Assembly (NCBI GenBank): GCA_024405255.1
Contig: JAKSOY010000194.1
Coordinates: 1-8,390 of the forward strand
DNA: 8,390 nucleotides
Reading direction: 5' to 3'
DNA from: Kiritimatiellia bacterium
Lineage (GTDB): Bacteria; Verrucomicrobiota; Kiritimatiellia; RFP12; UBA1067
The translations under genes were made by a program, and so were the position numbers. The notes under the pieces were generated by a model. That model saw nothing but the letters and a program-made list of their open reading frames with translations. It did no database searches and had not been told where the DNA came from. Of this stretch, positions 1 to 6,509 are shown one piece after another (within the stretch, counting starts at the first letter, position 1; the number at the start of each line of letters is the position of its first letter).

Positions 1-2
1 AG

Positions 3-1235
3 CTCTCCAAGAAGGTGAAGAGCGCGGACGAGATCGCGCAGGTCGCGACCCTCTCCGCGAACGGTGACGAGGAGATCGGCAAGATGATCTCCGAGGCGAT
101 GGACAAGGTCGGCAAGGAAGGCACGATCACGGTCGAAGAGGCCAAGACCCTTGAGAGCTCGCTCGACGTCGTCGAGGGCATGCAGTTCGACAAGGGCTAC
201 CTCTCGCCCTACTTCGTCACGAATCCCGAGGCGATGGAGTGCGAACTCGAGAACCCGTTCATCCTCCTCTTCGAGAAGAAGATCTCGAACCTCCAGGACA
301 TGCTGCCGCTCCTCCAGAGCGTGGCCAAGACGGGCAAGCCGCTGATGATCATCGCGGAAGACGTCGAAGGTGAAGCGCTTGCGACGCTCGTCGTGAACAA
401 GCTGCGCGGCTCCTTCCAGGTGTGCGCGGTGAAGGCGCCGGGTTTTGGCGACCGCCGCAAGGCGATCCTCGAAGACCTCGCGATCCTCACGGGCGGCAAG
501 CTCATCAGCGAAGACCTCGGCATCAAGCTCGAGAACGTCACGCTTGAGCAGCTCGGCAGCGCCGCGAAGGTCACGGTCGACAAGGACAACACGACGATCG
601 TCAAGGGCAAGGGCAAGTCGGCTGACATCTCCGCGCGCGTTGCGCTCATCAAGAAGCAGATCGAAGAGACGACGAGCGACTACGATCGCGAGAAGCTCCA
701 GGAGCGCCTCGCGAAGCTCGCGGGCGGCGTGGCGATCATCAAGGTCGGCGCGGCCACGGAAGCTGCGATGAAGGAGAAGAAGGACCGTGTCGACGACGCG
801 CTGCATGCGACGCGTGCGGCTGTCGAAGAGGGCATCGTCCCTGGCGGCGGCGTGGCGTATCTGCGCTGCCAGAAGGCGGTCGAGGCGCTCGAACTCACGG
901 GCGACGAGAAGGTCGGTGCGGCGATCATCGCCCGTGCGATCGAAGCTCCGCTCCGCAAGCTCGTGAACAACGCCGGCCAGGAAGCGGCGCTCGTGATCGC
1001 GACGGTCAAGGGCAAGAAGGGTTCGGAAGGCTACAACGTGCGTACGGGTGAGTACGGCGACCTGCTCAAGTGCGGCGTCGTCGACCCGGCCAAGGTCACG
1101 CGTACGGCTCTCCAGAACGCGGCCTCCATCGCGGGCCTGCTCCTCACGACCGACTGCATGGTCACGGACATCCCTGAGAAGAAGGAATGCAGCTGCAACC
1201 ATGGCGGCCAGCCCGGCATGGACGGCATGATGTAA
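3..1235 (+). CDS. groL: Chaperonin GroEL (Hsp60), 5'-truncated by the window edge
   Basis: This is the 60 kDa chaperonin, which forms the ATP-driven double-ring folding chamber that works with GroES in the cytoplasm. About 410 codons are present and the reading frame is open to the window edge, so roughly the first 135-140 residues, including the N-terminal equatorial part, are missing. The whole apical domain is visible, with near-invariant stretches such as [31 protein letters not shown] and [12 protein letters not shown]. The second intermediate and equatorial parts follow, with [33 protein letters not shown] (holding the ATPase aspartate, codons near 792-797), the PGGGVAYLR segment and [15 protein letters not shown]. 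Codon choice is strongly biased to AAG, CTC, GTC and GAC, as expected for a highly expressed gene. The tail is odd: instead of GGM repeats it reads [16 protein letters not shown], with two cysteines and one histidine. groES is not in the window and would be expected upstream or elsewhere. Identification is very secure. Confidence 0.98.
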   Translation, partial: LSKKVKSADEIAQVATLSANGDEEIGKMISEAMDKVGKEGTITVEEAKTLESSLDVVEGMQFDKGYLSPYFVTNPEAMECELENPFILLFEKKISNLQDMLPLLQSVAKTGKPLMIIAEDVEGEALATLVVNKLRGSFQVCAVKAPGFGDRRKAILEDLAILTGGKLISEDLGIKLENVTLEQLGSAAKVTVDKDNTTIVKGKGKSADISARVALIKKQIEETTSDYDREKLQERLAKLAGGVAIIKVGAATEAAMKEKKDRVDDALHATRAAVEEGIVPGGGVAYLRCQKAVEALELTGDEKVGAAIIARAIEAPLRKLVNNAGQEAALVIATVKGKKGSEGYNVRTGEYGDLLKCGVVDPAKVTRTALQNAASIAGLLLTTDCMVTDIPEKKECSCNHGGQPGMDGMM

Positions 1236-1259
1236 TTCCATTCGCGGAATGACCGCATC

Positions 1260-1300
1260 AAAGAACCGCTTCCACTTCGGTGGAGGCGGTTTCTTTTGTT
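1260..1300 (+). terminator. Rho-independent terminator after groEL
   Basis: A left arm at 1260-1275 (aaagaaccgcttccac) pairs with 1280-1296 around a TTCG loop closed by C-G, the very stable UUCG tetraloop. The only imperfections are one bulged A and one G-T wobble. The right arm runs into a T-rich stretch (ttcttttgtt). Its position 25 nt after the groEL stop makes it the end of the chaperonin transcript and insulates the glycosidase gene that follows. Confidence 0.93.
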
Positions 1301-1306
1301 ACAACC

Positions 1307-1348
1307 TTGTGCCTCGACCGCAGTTTTGCTAGAATAGGTTCCAGGAGA
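1307..1348 (+). promoter_or_regulatory. Extended -10 promoter and ribosome site of the GH92 gene
   Basis: TTGTGC (1307-1312), a 17-bp spacer and TAGAAT (1330-1335) form a sigma70-like promoter. A TG one base before the -10 (TGC-TAGAAT) gives it an extended -10 element, which would offset the weak -35 (3 of 6 bases). Transcription would begin near 1342, leaving a leader of only about 15 nt that holds the AGGAGA ribosome site (1343-1348), 8 nt before the ATG. The promoter lies directly downstream of the groEL terminator. Confidence 0.65.
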
Positions 1349-1356
1349 AAAAGAAA

Positions 1357-3342
1357 ATGGATTTTAAGGGATTGATAGGCGCGGCCGCAAGTTGCGGTGT
1401 GTTGTTGGCGTGTGCCGGAGTGTCCGATTTCGTGGACATGACGTATGGTATCGGGCATACCTGCGGTAACTGTTTGATCGGGCCGTCGTTGCCGCACGGG
1501 AGCATTCATCCGAGTCCGGATACGATGAGCCCGACGGGCAAGAAGCATCGCGCCGTAGCGAGCGGCTACTATCCGGGGGATCCTGTGGACGGGTTTTCGC
1601 AGATTCACGCGCATGGCGCGGGAAATAGCTGTCCGAGTTACGGACTCTTTCTCATTCGTCCGTGCGTGGGAGAGGCGGATTATGTGCCGTCGCCCATCGA
1701 ATTCCTCGAGACGCATCCGTATTCGTTCCATGCGCGCCTCACGGCGACGGACATTGATGTCAGGCTCGCGGCGAGCGAGCATGCCGCCGTCTATGCGTTC
1801 ACGTTCCCGCAGGGAAAGACGGGACGTATCGCGTGGGATGTCAAGCGGAAGATCGGTCGCGCGGTGGCCTCCAATGACGCAACGCTGGTCCGCCAAGGTC
1901 CTGTCGTGTCAGGTGGCGGGACCTACTCGGGGAATTGGAATCCCGCTTCCTACAAGGCGTTCTTCTATGCGGAAGAGGAGACGAAGGGGGCATGTGTGAT
2001 CGTGCGACTGGCGGTGTCCTTCCGCAGCGTTGAGCGGGCGAAGGCGTGGTTTGACGCCGAGGTGCGCGGCAAGACGGTGGACGATCTTGCGCTGCGTGCG
2101 CGGCGCATCTGGGACGAGCGTCTGTCGTGCCTTACGATCGAGGGGACAGACCCCGAAACGCGGCGTCGGTTCTATTCGAATCTCTACCATACGTTCATCC
2201 AGCCGCGCGACCGCACGGCGGACTACGGCGATTGGCCGGACAACGCGGTGGTGATGGACGACCAGTACACGCTTTGGGATACGTGGCGCACGCTCTTCCC
2301 GCTGATGGCGATCGTCGATCCGAAGTCCGTCGCCGCCACCGTCAATTCCTTCGCGGCGCGTCAGAAGTACAATGGACGGTGCGAGGTCGCCTTCATCGGC
2401 TGCAAGGACTTCCAGGCGGGCCAGGCGGGCGACGAGGCGGATAACGTGATTGCCGATGCGATCGTGAAGGACGTACCGGGGATCGACCGTGCGGGGGCGT
2501 GGGAGGTTCTGCGGGCGCATGCCGCGCGTCGTACGACGGACTACCGTACGCGCGGATGGGCGGTGACCGAACGGCGCGAAGGGTATGACGGACGCTTCCG
2601 GAGCGGTACGGCGACCTTGGGCTTCGCCTACAACGACTGGTGCGCCGCACAGGTGGCGGAGAAACTCGGCAAGACGGACGAAGCAGCGGCCTTGCGTCGG
2701 AGGAGCGGTAACTGGACGAATCTCTGGGATGCGACGGCCGTGGATACGAAGAGCGGTTTCTCGGGTTTCATCCGTGCGCGGGACGCACAGGGGCGGTTTT
2801 CGAATACGCCGCCGCGTAAAGGAAAGGACTTCTACCAGGGTTCGGCATGGGAATATTCTTTCTTCGTGCCGCACGATATTACAGAACTCATAACCCGCTG
2901 CGGCGGGCGGGAGAAGTTCGCGAAGAGGCTGAAATACGCCTTCGACAACAAGCTCATCGATTTCGGCAATGAACCCTCGTTCCTCACGCCGTGGCTCGGG
3001 TGTTTCGTCGGGGATACGGCCCTCGCGGCCGACTGTGCGGCGAAAATGAAGGCGAGTTTCACGGAGAAGGGTCCGCCCGGCGATGACGATTCCGGCGCAA
3101 TGGCGTCGCTCTATGTGTTCATTCAGGCCGGGTTCTTCCCGATTGCGGGTCAGGATCTCTACGCCCTGCATGGAACGAGCGTGCCGAAGCTTGTCTTCCA
3201 TTTGCCGAACGGTCGGACGTTTTCGGTCACGGGCTGCCCAGGTGTCGGTTTTACGCGCGCCGTCCTGAATGGACGTCCGTTGACGACGCCGTTCATCCGC
3301 CATGCGGACATCGTCTCGGGCGGAGAATTGAAGTTCGAATAG
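1357..3342 (+). CDS. GH92 family glycosidase (alpha-mannosidase type), exported or lipid-anchored
   Basis: The family contains exo-acting, calcium-dependent alpha-mannosidases that act by inversion. A hydrophobic N-terminus (residues 5-22) ends in LLACAG, so Cys19 could be a lipobox cysteine; otherwise it is a signal peptide. The N-terminal beta-sandwich starts with a degenerate version of the family opening (GPSLPHGSIHPSPDT, 42-56) and GFSQIHAHGAG (79-89). The catalytic (alpha/alpha)6 domain contains YTLWDTWRTLFPL (304-316), GNEPS (537-541) with candidate acid Glu539, and GDDDSGAM (575-582) with candidate base aspartates, followed by the typical YVFIQAGFFPI and a C-terminal strand region (LNGRPL, GGELKFE). 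At 661 residues it is shorter than the usual 720-780 and stops just after GGELKFE. The two histidines that normally follow NEPS are replaced by Phe-Leu, so activity or specificity may differ. The start is supported by AGGAGA 8 nt upstream. The family assignment is firm, the substrate is not; mannose-containing glycan is the default expectation. Confidence 0.92.
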   Translation: MDFKGLIGAAASCGVLLACAGVSDFVDMTYGIGHTCGNCLIGPSLPHGSIHPSPDTMSPTGKKHRAVASGYYPGDPVDGFSQIHAHGAGNSCPSYGLFLIRPCVGEADYVPSPIEFLETHPYSFHARLTATDIDVRLAASEHAAVYAFTFPQGKTGRIAWDVKRKIGRAVASNDATLVRQGPVVSGGGTYSGNWNPASYKAFFYAEEETKGACVIVRLAVSFRSVERAKAWFDAEVRGKTVDDLALRARRIWDERLSCLTIEGTDPETRRRFYSNLYHTFIQPRDRTADYGDWPDNAVVMDDQYTLWDTWRTLFPLMAIVDPKSVAATVNSFAARQKYNGRCEVAFIGCKDFQAGQAGDEADNVIADAIVKDVPGIDRAGAWEVLRAHAARRTTDYRTRGWAVTERREGYDGRFRSGTATLGFAYNDWCAAQVAEKLGKTDEAAALRRRSGNWTNLWDATAVDTKSGFSGFIRARDAQGRFSNTPPRKGKDFYQGSAWEYSFFVPHDITELITRCGGREKFAKRLKYAFDNKLIDFGNEPSFLTPWLGCFVGDTALAADCAAKMKASFTEKGPPGDDDSGAMASLYVFIQAGFFPIAGQDLYALHGTSVPKLVFHLPNGRTFSVTGCPGVGFTRAVLNGRPLTTPFIRHADIVSGGELKFE

Positions 3343-3391
3343 GGTCTGTCCCCAGAGGATCATTCTCACTGATAAAAATAGACCCGTTTTT
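3342..3391 (+). terminator. Probable terminator after the GH92 gene
   Basis: GGGTCT (3342-3347) overlaps the stop codon and pairs with AGACCC (3380-3385), followed by G and five T. The 32-nt interior is large but can form a small inner hairpin (cagag / ctc-a-ctg, about 3352-3371). Location and T-tract fit a factor-independent terminator, but the outer stem is only 6 bp. Confidence 0.5.
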
Positions 3392-3397
3392 CTAGAC

Positions 3398-3440
3398 TTC
3401 CTTTCCTGACGATTTTGTGATAAAATGACCTATGTAGGAG
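3398..3440 (+). promoter_or_regulatory. Extended -10 promoter and ribosome site of the GH29 gene
   Basis: TAAAAT (3421-3426) preceded by TGA gives a TGn-type extended -10. The best -35 at 17 bp is only TTCCTT (3398-3403), so the extended -10 probably carries the promoter. Initiation would fall near 3433, giving a leader of about 15 nt. AGGAG (3436-3440) lies 7 nt before the ATG at 3448 and selects that start over the later ATG pair at 3460 and 3463. Confidence 0.55.
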
Positions 3441-3447
3441 TTCAACC

Positions 3448-5193
3448 ATGGAATCTAATATGATGAAGAACGTATGGCGTGTGGCGTTGCCCACCCTGTT
3501 GTTGTCGACGACCTTGGCGGCTGCCGAGACGGCGAAGCCGGCCTACCAGCCGGCGGCGTGGAATCTGGCGGCGCGCGAACGGTTTGCCGCGCATCGCTAC
3601 GGTGTGTTCATCGTGTGGGGAATCTATGCGAACTATGCGCAGGGCGAATGGTATCTGCACCAGGGTCGCCTTGACCGCGAAGCGTATGAGCGCATGGTGG
3701 ACGGATTCTATCCTTCCAAGTACGATGCACGCGAATGGGCGCGCATCATCCGCCGTTCGGGTGCGAAGTACGTGACGATCACCGCACGCCATCACGACGG
3801 ATTCGCCCTCTGGCCGTCGAAGGTGGATACCTACAACATTTCCGCAACGCCGTTCAAGCGGGACATTCTGGGCGAACTCGCCGAGGCGCTCAAGGCTGAA
3901 GGCGTGGAGCTCTCGCTCTACTATTCGCTGCTGGATTGGCATCGTCCCGACTACACGCCCGGACGCTCCTATCTGCGCCGGCCGGGCAATCTCGTGGGCA
4001 TCAAGGGCGACTATCCCTCCTATAAGCGTTACATGATGGGACAGATTGCCGAACTGCTCGACAACTACCATCCGATCAACATCTGGTTCGACGGCGAGTG
4101 GGACCATCTCGACAAAGACCGCGGCGGAACGTTCGACTGGCAGTTCGACGACATCTTCGATCTCATCCATTCTCGCCATGCGCTCGTTGCGAACAACAAC
4201 CACCGCGCGCCGCGTCCGAAGGAGGACATCCAGCTCTTCGAGCGCGATCTGCCGGGCGAAGGCACGCTGTTCTCGCGCAACCAGCCGCTGCTGACGGATC
4301 GTCCGGTCGAGCAGTGCGATGTCATCCAGCGCAATGTGTGGGGCTATCGCATCGGAGAGGAGTCCTTCCTGACGCCCGAAGAGTCGGTGGCGCTCATCGT
4401 GCGGGCGGCTTCGCGTGGCTCGAACCTCCTTCTGAACATCGGTCCGGACGGTTCGGGACGCATCCCGCGCCGGGCGGTCGACGTCTTCGAGGGCATCGGC
4501 AAGTGGTTCGACAAGAACGGCGATTCCATCTATGGTACGCAGGCCGGTGGCGTGAGCTTGAACAAGGACGTGGTGACGACGCGGAAGGGCGATACGCTCT
4601 TCGTGCACTTCCTCGCACCGGAGGTCAAGACGTTCAAGTTCTATCGTGGGAAAGAACTCGTGACGGTGGCGTGTCCGCCGCGTGCAGCGGGCGATGTGTC
4701 GGATCTCGTTGCGCGAGTCGCGCTGAACGGGCAGACGCCGCGGCAGTATGTCGAGCCGGGAACGAAGGGTCTGTGGAAGGTCGTCGCCGAAAGCTGCACC
4801 GAGCCGGGAAACGGCAAGGACGCGATCGACGGCAATCTCGGCACGCTGTGGCATTCGCATCCCATGCCCTTCGATGTGCGTAAGCCGTTGCCGCCGCCGC
4901 AGAGTCTGACGGTGGATTGCGGCATCGTGCGTACGATGAACGGTTTCGTGTATGTGCCGCGCGCGAAGGACTGTAGCGACGGCGTGACGGACAAGTGCTC
5001 TTTCTACGTCTCGTGCGACGGAAAGAACTGGACGCTGGCGGCGAAGGGGGATTTCCCCGACATCGTCAAGAATCGCGCGGCGCGTCGCGTGCCGTTTGCG
5101 AAGCCCGTCAAGGCGCGCTATTTCCGCTTTGTCGCGGAGCATGCGCTGCCGGTGAACGATCGGATGTCGGTCGCCGAAATCGACGTGTGGTAA
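3448..5193 (+). CDS. Secreted GH29 alpha-L-fucosidase-like protein with C-terminal discoidin/CBM32-like domain
   Basis: GH29 enzymes remove terminal alpha-L-fucose by a retaining mechanism. The 581-residue protein starts with a Sec signal (KNVWRVALPTLLLSTTLAAA, likely cleaved near residue 26). The catalytic barrel spans about 38-365. It shows the conserved RHHDGFALWPS (114-124), the strand YYSLLDWH, INIWFDGEWD (210-219) with candidate nucleophile Asp215, a candidate acid/base Glu in the 264-271 stretch, DRPVEQC, and the late barrel segment NLLLNIGPDGSGRIP (326-340). A small beta domain follows (about 365-425). The last 140 residues resemble an F5/8 type C or CBM32 sugar-binding domain (AIDGNLGTLWHS, SFYVSCDGKNW, ARYFRFVA, AEIDVW). 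The motif usually read as F-x-HWG is FIVWG (54-58), so the fucose-contacting histidine is Val56, which is unusual. It follows the GH92 gene after a 105-nt gap with its own promoter. Class is very likely; catalysis on fucose is less certain because of Val56. Confidence 0.92.
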   Translation: MESNMMKNVWRVALPTLLLSTTLAAAETAKPAYQPAAWNLAARERFAAHRYGVFIVWGIYANYAQGEWYLHQGRLDREAYERMVDGFYPSKYDAREWARIIRRSGAKYVTITARHHDGFALWPSKVDTYNISATPFKRDILGELAEALKAEGVELSLYYSLLDWHRPDYTPGRSYLRRPGNLVGIKGDYPSYKRYMMGQIAELLDNYHPINIWFDGEWDHLDKDRGGTFDWQFDDIFDLIHSRHALVANNNHRAPRPKEDIQLFERDLPGEGTLFSRNQPLLTDRPVEQCDVIQRNVWGYRIGEESFLTPEESVALIVRAASRGSNLLLNIGPDGSGRIPRRAVDVFEGIGKWFDKNGDSIYGTQAGGVSLNKDVVTTRKGDTLFVHFLAPEVKTFKFYRGKELVTVACPPRAAGDVSDLVARVALNGQTPRQYVEPGTKGLWKVVAESCTEPGNGKDAIDGNLGTLWHSHPMPFDVRKPLPPPQSLTVDCGIVRTMNGFVYVPRAKDCSDGVTDKCSFYVSCDGKNWTLAAKGDFPDIVKNRAARRVPFAKPVKARYFRFVAEHALPVNDRMSVAEIDVW

Positions 5194-5245
5194 AGAAGCG
5201 AAAAAATGTGAAGGTCGTCTGAACCTCTGTGCGCGTTTGGGCATT

Positions 5246-5274
5246 TACATTAGTAGGAGGTAGAATGCGCGCGC
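5246..5274 (+). promoter_or_regulatory. Start region of the ECF sigma gene (ambiguous promoter and ribosome site)
   Basis: A perfect AGGAGG (5255-5260) lies 14 nt before the sigma-factor ATG at 5275, which is too far for an ideal start, and 4 nt before another ATG at 5265 in a different frame. No alternative in-frame start exists between 5275 and the in-frame TAG at 5254. Two -10-like hexamers are present: TACATT (5246-5251) and TAGAAT (5261-5266). The second would start transcription about 2 nt before the ATG, giving a nearly leaderless mRNA; its best -35 (TTGGGC, 5237-5242) is weak. The upstream TGAACC (5219-5224) resembles an ECF-type -35, but no convincing partner -10 was found. Confidence 0.35.
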
Positions 5275-5823
5275 ATGGAAGTCTGGCAGGCGATCAAGAA
5301 CGACAAAGAATGCGGCGCCAAGCGACTTGTCTCCGAATATGGAGACCGGTTGTTTGGCGCGGCGTTTTTGTTGTGCCAAGATGCCCCGCTCGCGGAAGAC
5401 CTGGTCTTTCGTACGTTCAACCAGTCCATTCGGAAGATCGGGCAGTACCAGCCGTCGGGTGATTTCTTCAGCTGGCTCTACACCATTTTGCTCAATTATT
5501 GGCGGATGGACGTTCGCAAGAATCGACTGAATCTTGTCTACATGGGTTCGGCGCTCGACTTGCCGCCGGTGGAGGTCGAACACGTCGGCTCGCAGATCGT
5601 CGATTCGGCGACGGACGACGAGGTTCAGGCGGCTTTGGACGAGTTGCCGTCGCAGATTCGCGACGTGGTGGTGCTGAAATATTTCAAGGACCTCTCGGTC
5701 GAACAGATCGCAGAAGTCCTTGCCGTACCGCAGGGTACGGTGAAGTCGCGTCTCTTTACGGCGCGAAAAATCCTGTTGTCGGTTTTGACGCGGGAGAAGA
5801 AAAACAGAAAGAAGGAAGTATGA
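5275..5823 (+). CDS. RNA polymerase sigma factor, ECF (extracytoplasmic function) subfamily
   Basis: The 182-residue protein has the two-domain layout and length of ECF sigma factors. Sigma region 2 covers about residues 13-83: GDRLFGAAFLLCQDAPLAED, then FNQSIRKIGQY and FFSWLYTILLNYWRMDVRK, the part that binds core polymerase and melts the -10. A linker of about 30 residues follows. Sigma region 4 covers about 116-168: LDELPSQIRDVVVLKYFKDL, then the helix-turn-helix SVEQIAEVLAVPQGTVKSRL that reads the -35 element. There is no region 1 or 3 and no extra C-terminal domain. The ATG is the only in-frame start after an upstream stop. Its stop codon overlaps the start of the next gene (ATGA), implying translational coupling to a probable anti-sigma factor. 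The ECF group could not be assigned from sequence reading alone. Confidence 0.95.
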   Translation: MEVWQAIKNDKECGAKRLVSEYGDRLFGAAFLLCQDAPLAEDLVFRTFNQSIRKIGQYQPSGDFFSWLYTILLNYWRMDVRKNRLNLVYMGSALDLPPVEVEHVGSQIVDSATDDEVQAALDELPSQIRDVVVLKYFKDLSVEQIAEVLAVPQGTVKSRLFTARKILLSVLTREKKNRKKEV

Positions 5824-6164
5824 CGGAAGATGAATTTGATTCTGCCTTCAGTCGACGTCTGAAGACATTTTCGGAAGAGCGGAGCCTGCCGCCCGATTTC
5901 TCGGATCGTCTCGTCCAGTCTGTCCATCGGTCGTGTCTTCTGCGGCGGGTGAAACTGTTAGGCGTGATTGCGGCGCTGACGGCCGTGAGCCTGCTCGTGA
6001 TCGGCATTGGACGTCGCGCACCTGATTCGAGAGCGGGTGAAACGGCCCTGGTCGCCGCCCAGACGCCGACGTCGGAATCCAACGTGTCCGGCTGGATGTT
6101 TCTCGGCTGCATTCGGGAATGCTTCCGCCGCTCGAAGACCGGCAAGCGCAAGGAAGACGAATAG
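5820..6164 (+). CDS. Small single-pass membrane protein, putative anti-sigma factor
   Basis: This 114-residue protein starts in the ATGA overlap with the sigma-factor stop, with AAGGAA just upstream. Its N-terminal 45 residues are charged and probably helical (TEDEFDSAFSRRLKTFSEE, then a PPDFSDRLVQSVH stretch). One clear transmembrane segment follows, at about 46-64 (LLGVIAALTAVSLLVIGIG), preceded by RRVK, which favours a cytoplasmic N-terminus. A Ser/Thr/Ala-rich linker leads to a short hydrophobic patch with two cysteines (GWMFLGCIRECFRR, 91-104) and a basic-acidic tail. Position, overlap and topology match membrane anti-sigma factors that hold the ECF protein at the membrane. No zinc anti-sigma motif (HxxxCxxC) is present and no known anti-sigma domain was recognised, so the role is inferred from context. 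The gene itself is well supported by coupling and a plausible protein. Confidence 0.72.
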   Translation: MTEDEFDSAFSRRLKTFSEERSLPPDFSDRLVQSVHRSCLLRRVKLLGVIAALTAVSLLVIGIGRRAPDSRAGETALVAAQTPTSESNVSGWMFLGCIRECFRRSKTGKRKEDE

Positions 6165-6206
6165 CCTTGGAAGTCTTTTCAAACCAACAAAAAGGAAAAT
6201 CAAATC

Positions 6207-6347
6207 ATGATGACGAAAGTGATGATCATAGTCGGTGTGAGTGTAGTCTCAGTCGTGGGCCTGTTCGTGTGGGGACAGATGATGTGCGGAAAAGAAGAAG
6301 AGGCAGACGCGACGAACGCATCTTCCTCGGATGGGAAGAAGGCCTGA
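6207..6347 (+). CDS. 46-residue membrane microprotein, third gene of the sigma cluster
   Basis: This is a short gene of 46 codons beginning with two consecutive ATGs, with AAAGGAAAA (6191-6199) as ribosome site about 10 nt upstream. It lies 42 nt after the putative anti-sigma gene and 22 nt before a strong terminator, so it fills the end of the operon. The protein is a single transmembrane helix (about residues 5-23, MIIVGVSVVSVVGLFVWG), then MMCGKEEE and a hydrophilic Ser/Asp/Lys tail. The residue pattern (hydrophobic block, one Cys at the membrane edge, charged tail) looks selected rather than random. It could be an accessory subunit or a sensor of the sigma/anti-sigma pair. Function is unknown. 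Confidence 0.62.
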   Translation: MMTKVMIIVGVSVVSVVGLFVWGQMMCGKEEEADATNASSSDGKKA

Positions 6348-6369
6348 TTCCCGTACAAGGGGAATTCAA

Positions 6370-6412
6370 CGACGGCGGATGGGGGCGACTCGTCCGCCGT
6401 TGCGATTTTTTT
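6370..6412 (+). terminator. Strong terminator of the sigma-factor operon
   Basis: Positions 6370-6383 pair with 6389-6402 in a 14-bp stem (three wobble pairs) around the 5-nt loop GGCGA. After CGA comes a run of seven T (6406-6412). The core ACGGCGGA/TCCGCCGT is perfect. This marks the end of the sigma, putative anti-sigma and microprotein transcript. Confidence 0.93.
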
Positions 6413-6444
6413 GTGGCCGAAATTGCCATTCAGGGCAAAAAGGC

Positions 6445-6500
6445 TTGCCAATTCGCCGTTGATGTGAGATAATAGACTCTCACTTGCAAGAAAAAGAGGA
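6445..6500 (+). promoter_or_regulatory. Sigma70-type promoter and ribosome site of the PAS-rluA operon
   Basis: TTGCCA (6445-6450), a 17-bp spacer and GATAAT (6468-6473) match the consensus at 5 of 6 bases each, and a TGA just before the -10 adds an extended element. Transcription would begin near 6480, giving a leader of about 30 nt with AGAGGA (6495-6500) 9 nt before the ATG. It is the best promoter in the window. Confidence 0.8.
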
Positions 6501-6509
6501 ATCGTCTCC

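Noticed and set aside
1235..1251. Small hairpin attcc / ggaat just after the groEL stop
   Set aside because: Only 5 bp and not followed by T; the strong terminator a few bases later explains the region.
1909..3369. 486-codon open frame on the minus strand
   Set aside because: Antisense to the GH92 gene, Arg-rich low-information composition, no domain and no plausible ribosome site.
4098..4883. 261-codon + strand frame inside the GH29 gene
   Set aside because: It is an out-of-frame reading of a gene whose true frame has all the family motifs; its product has no recognisable pattern.
1357..5193. Polysaccharide utilisation operon containing GH92 and GH29
   Set aside because: A probable terminator and a separate promoter lie between the genes, and no SusC/SusD pair, transporter or sulfatase is present in the window.
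3442..5244. 600-codon open frame on the minus strand
   Set aside because: It lies exactly antisense to the GH29 gene, is rich in Arg/His/Ala as expected for the complement of GC-rich coding DNA, and shows no recognisable domain.
5217..5245. Autoregulated ECF-type promoter (TGAACC) before the sigma gene
   Set aside because: The -35-like element is suggestive, but no convincing -10 stands at 16-17 bp, so it is not claimed as a feature.
5499..5819. Upstream extension of the anti-sigma frame inside the sigma gene
   Set aside because: The extension overlaps the sigma factor in another frame and is low-complexity Gly/Arg sequence; the ATG at 5820 has a ribosome site and the ATGA coupling.
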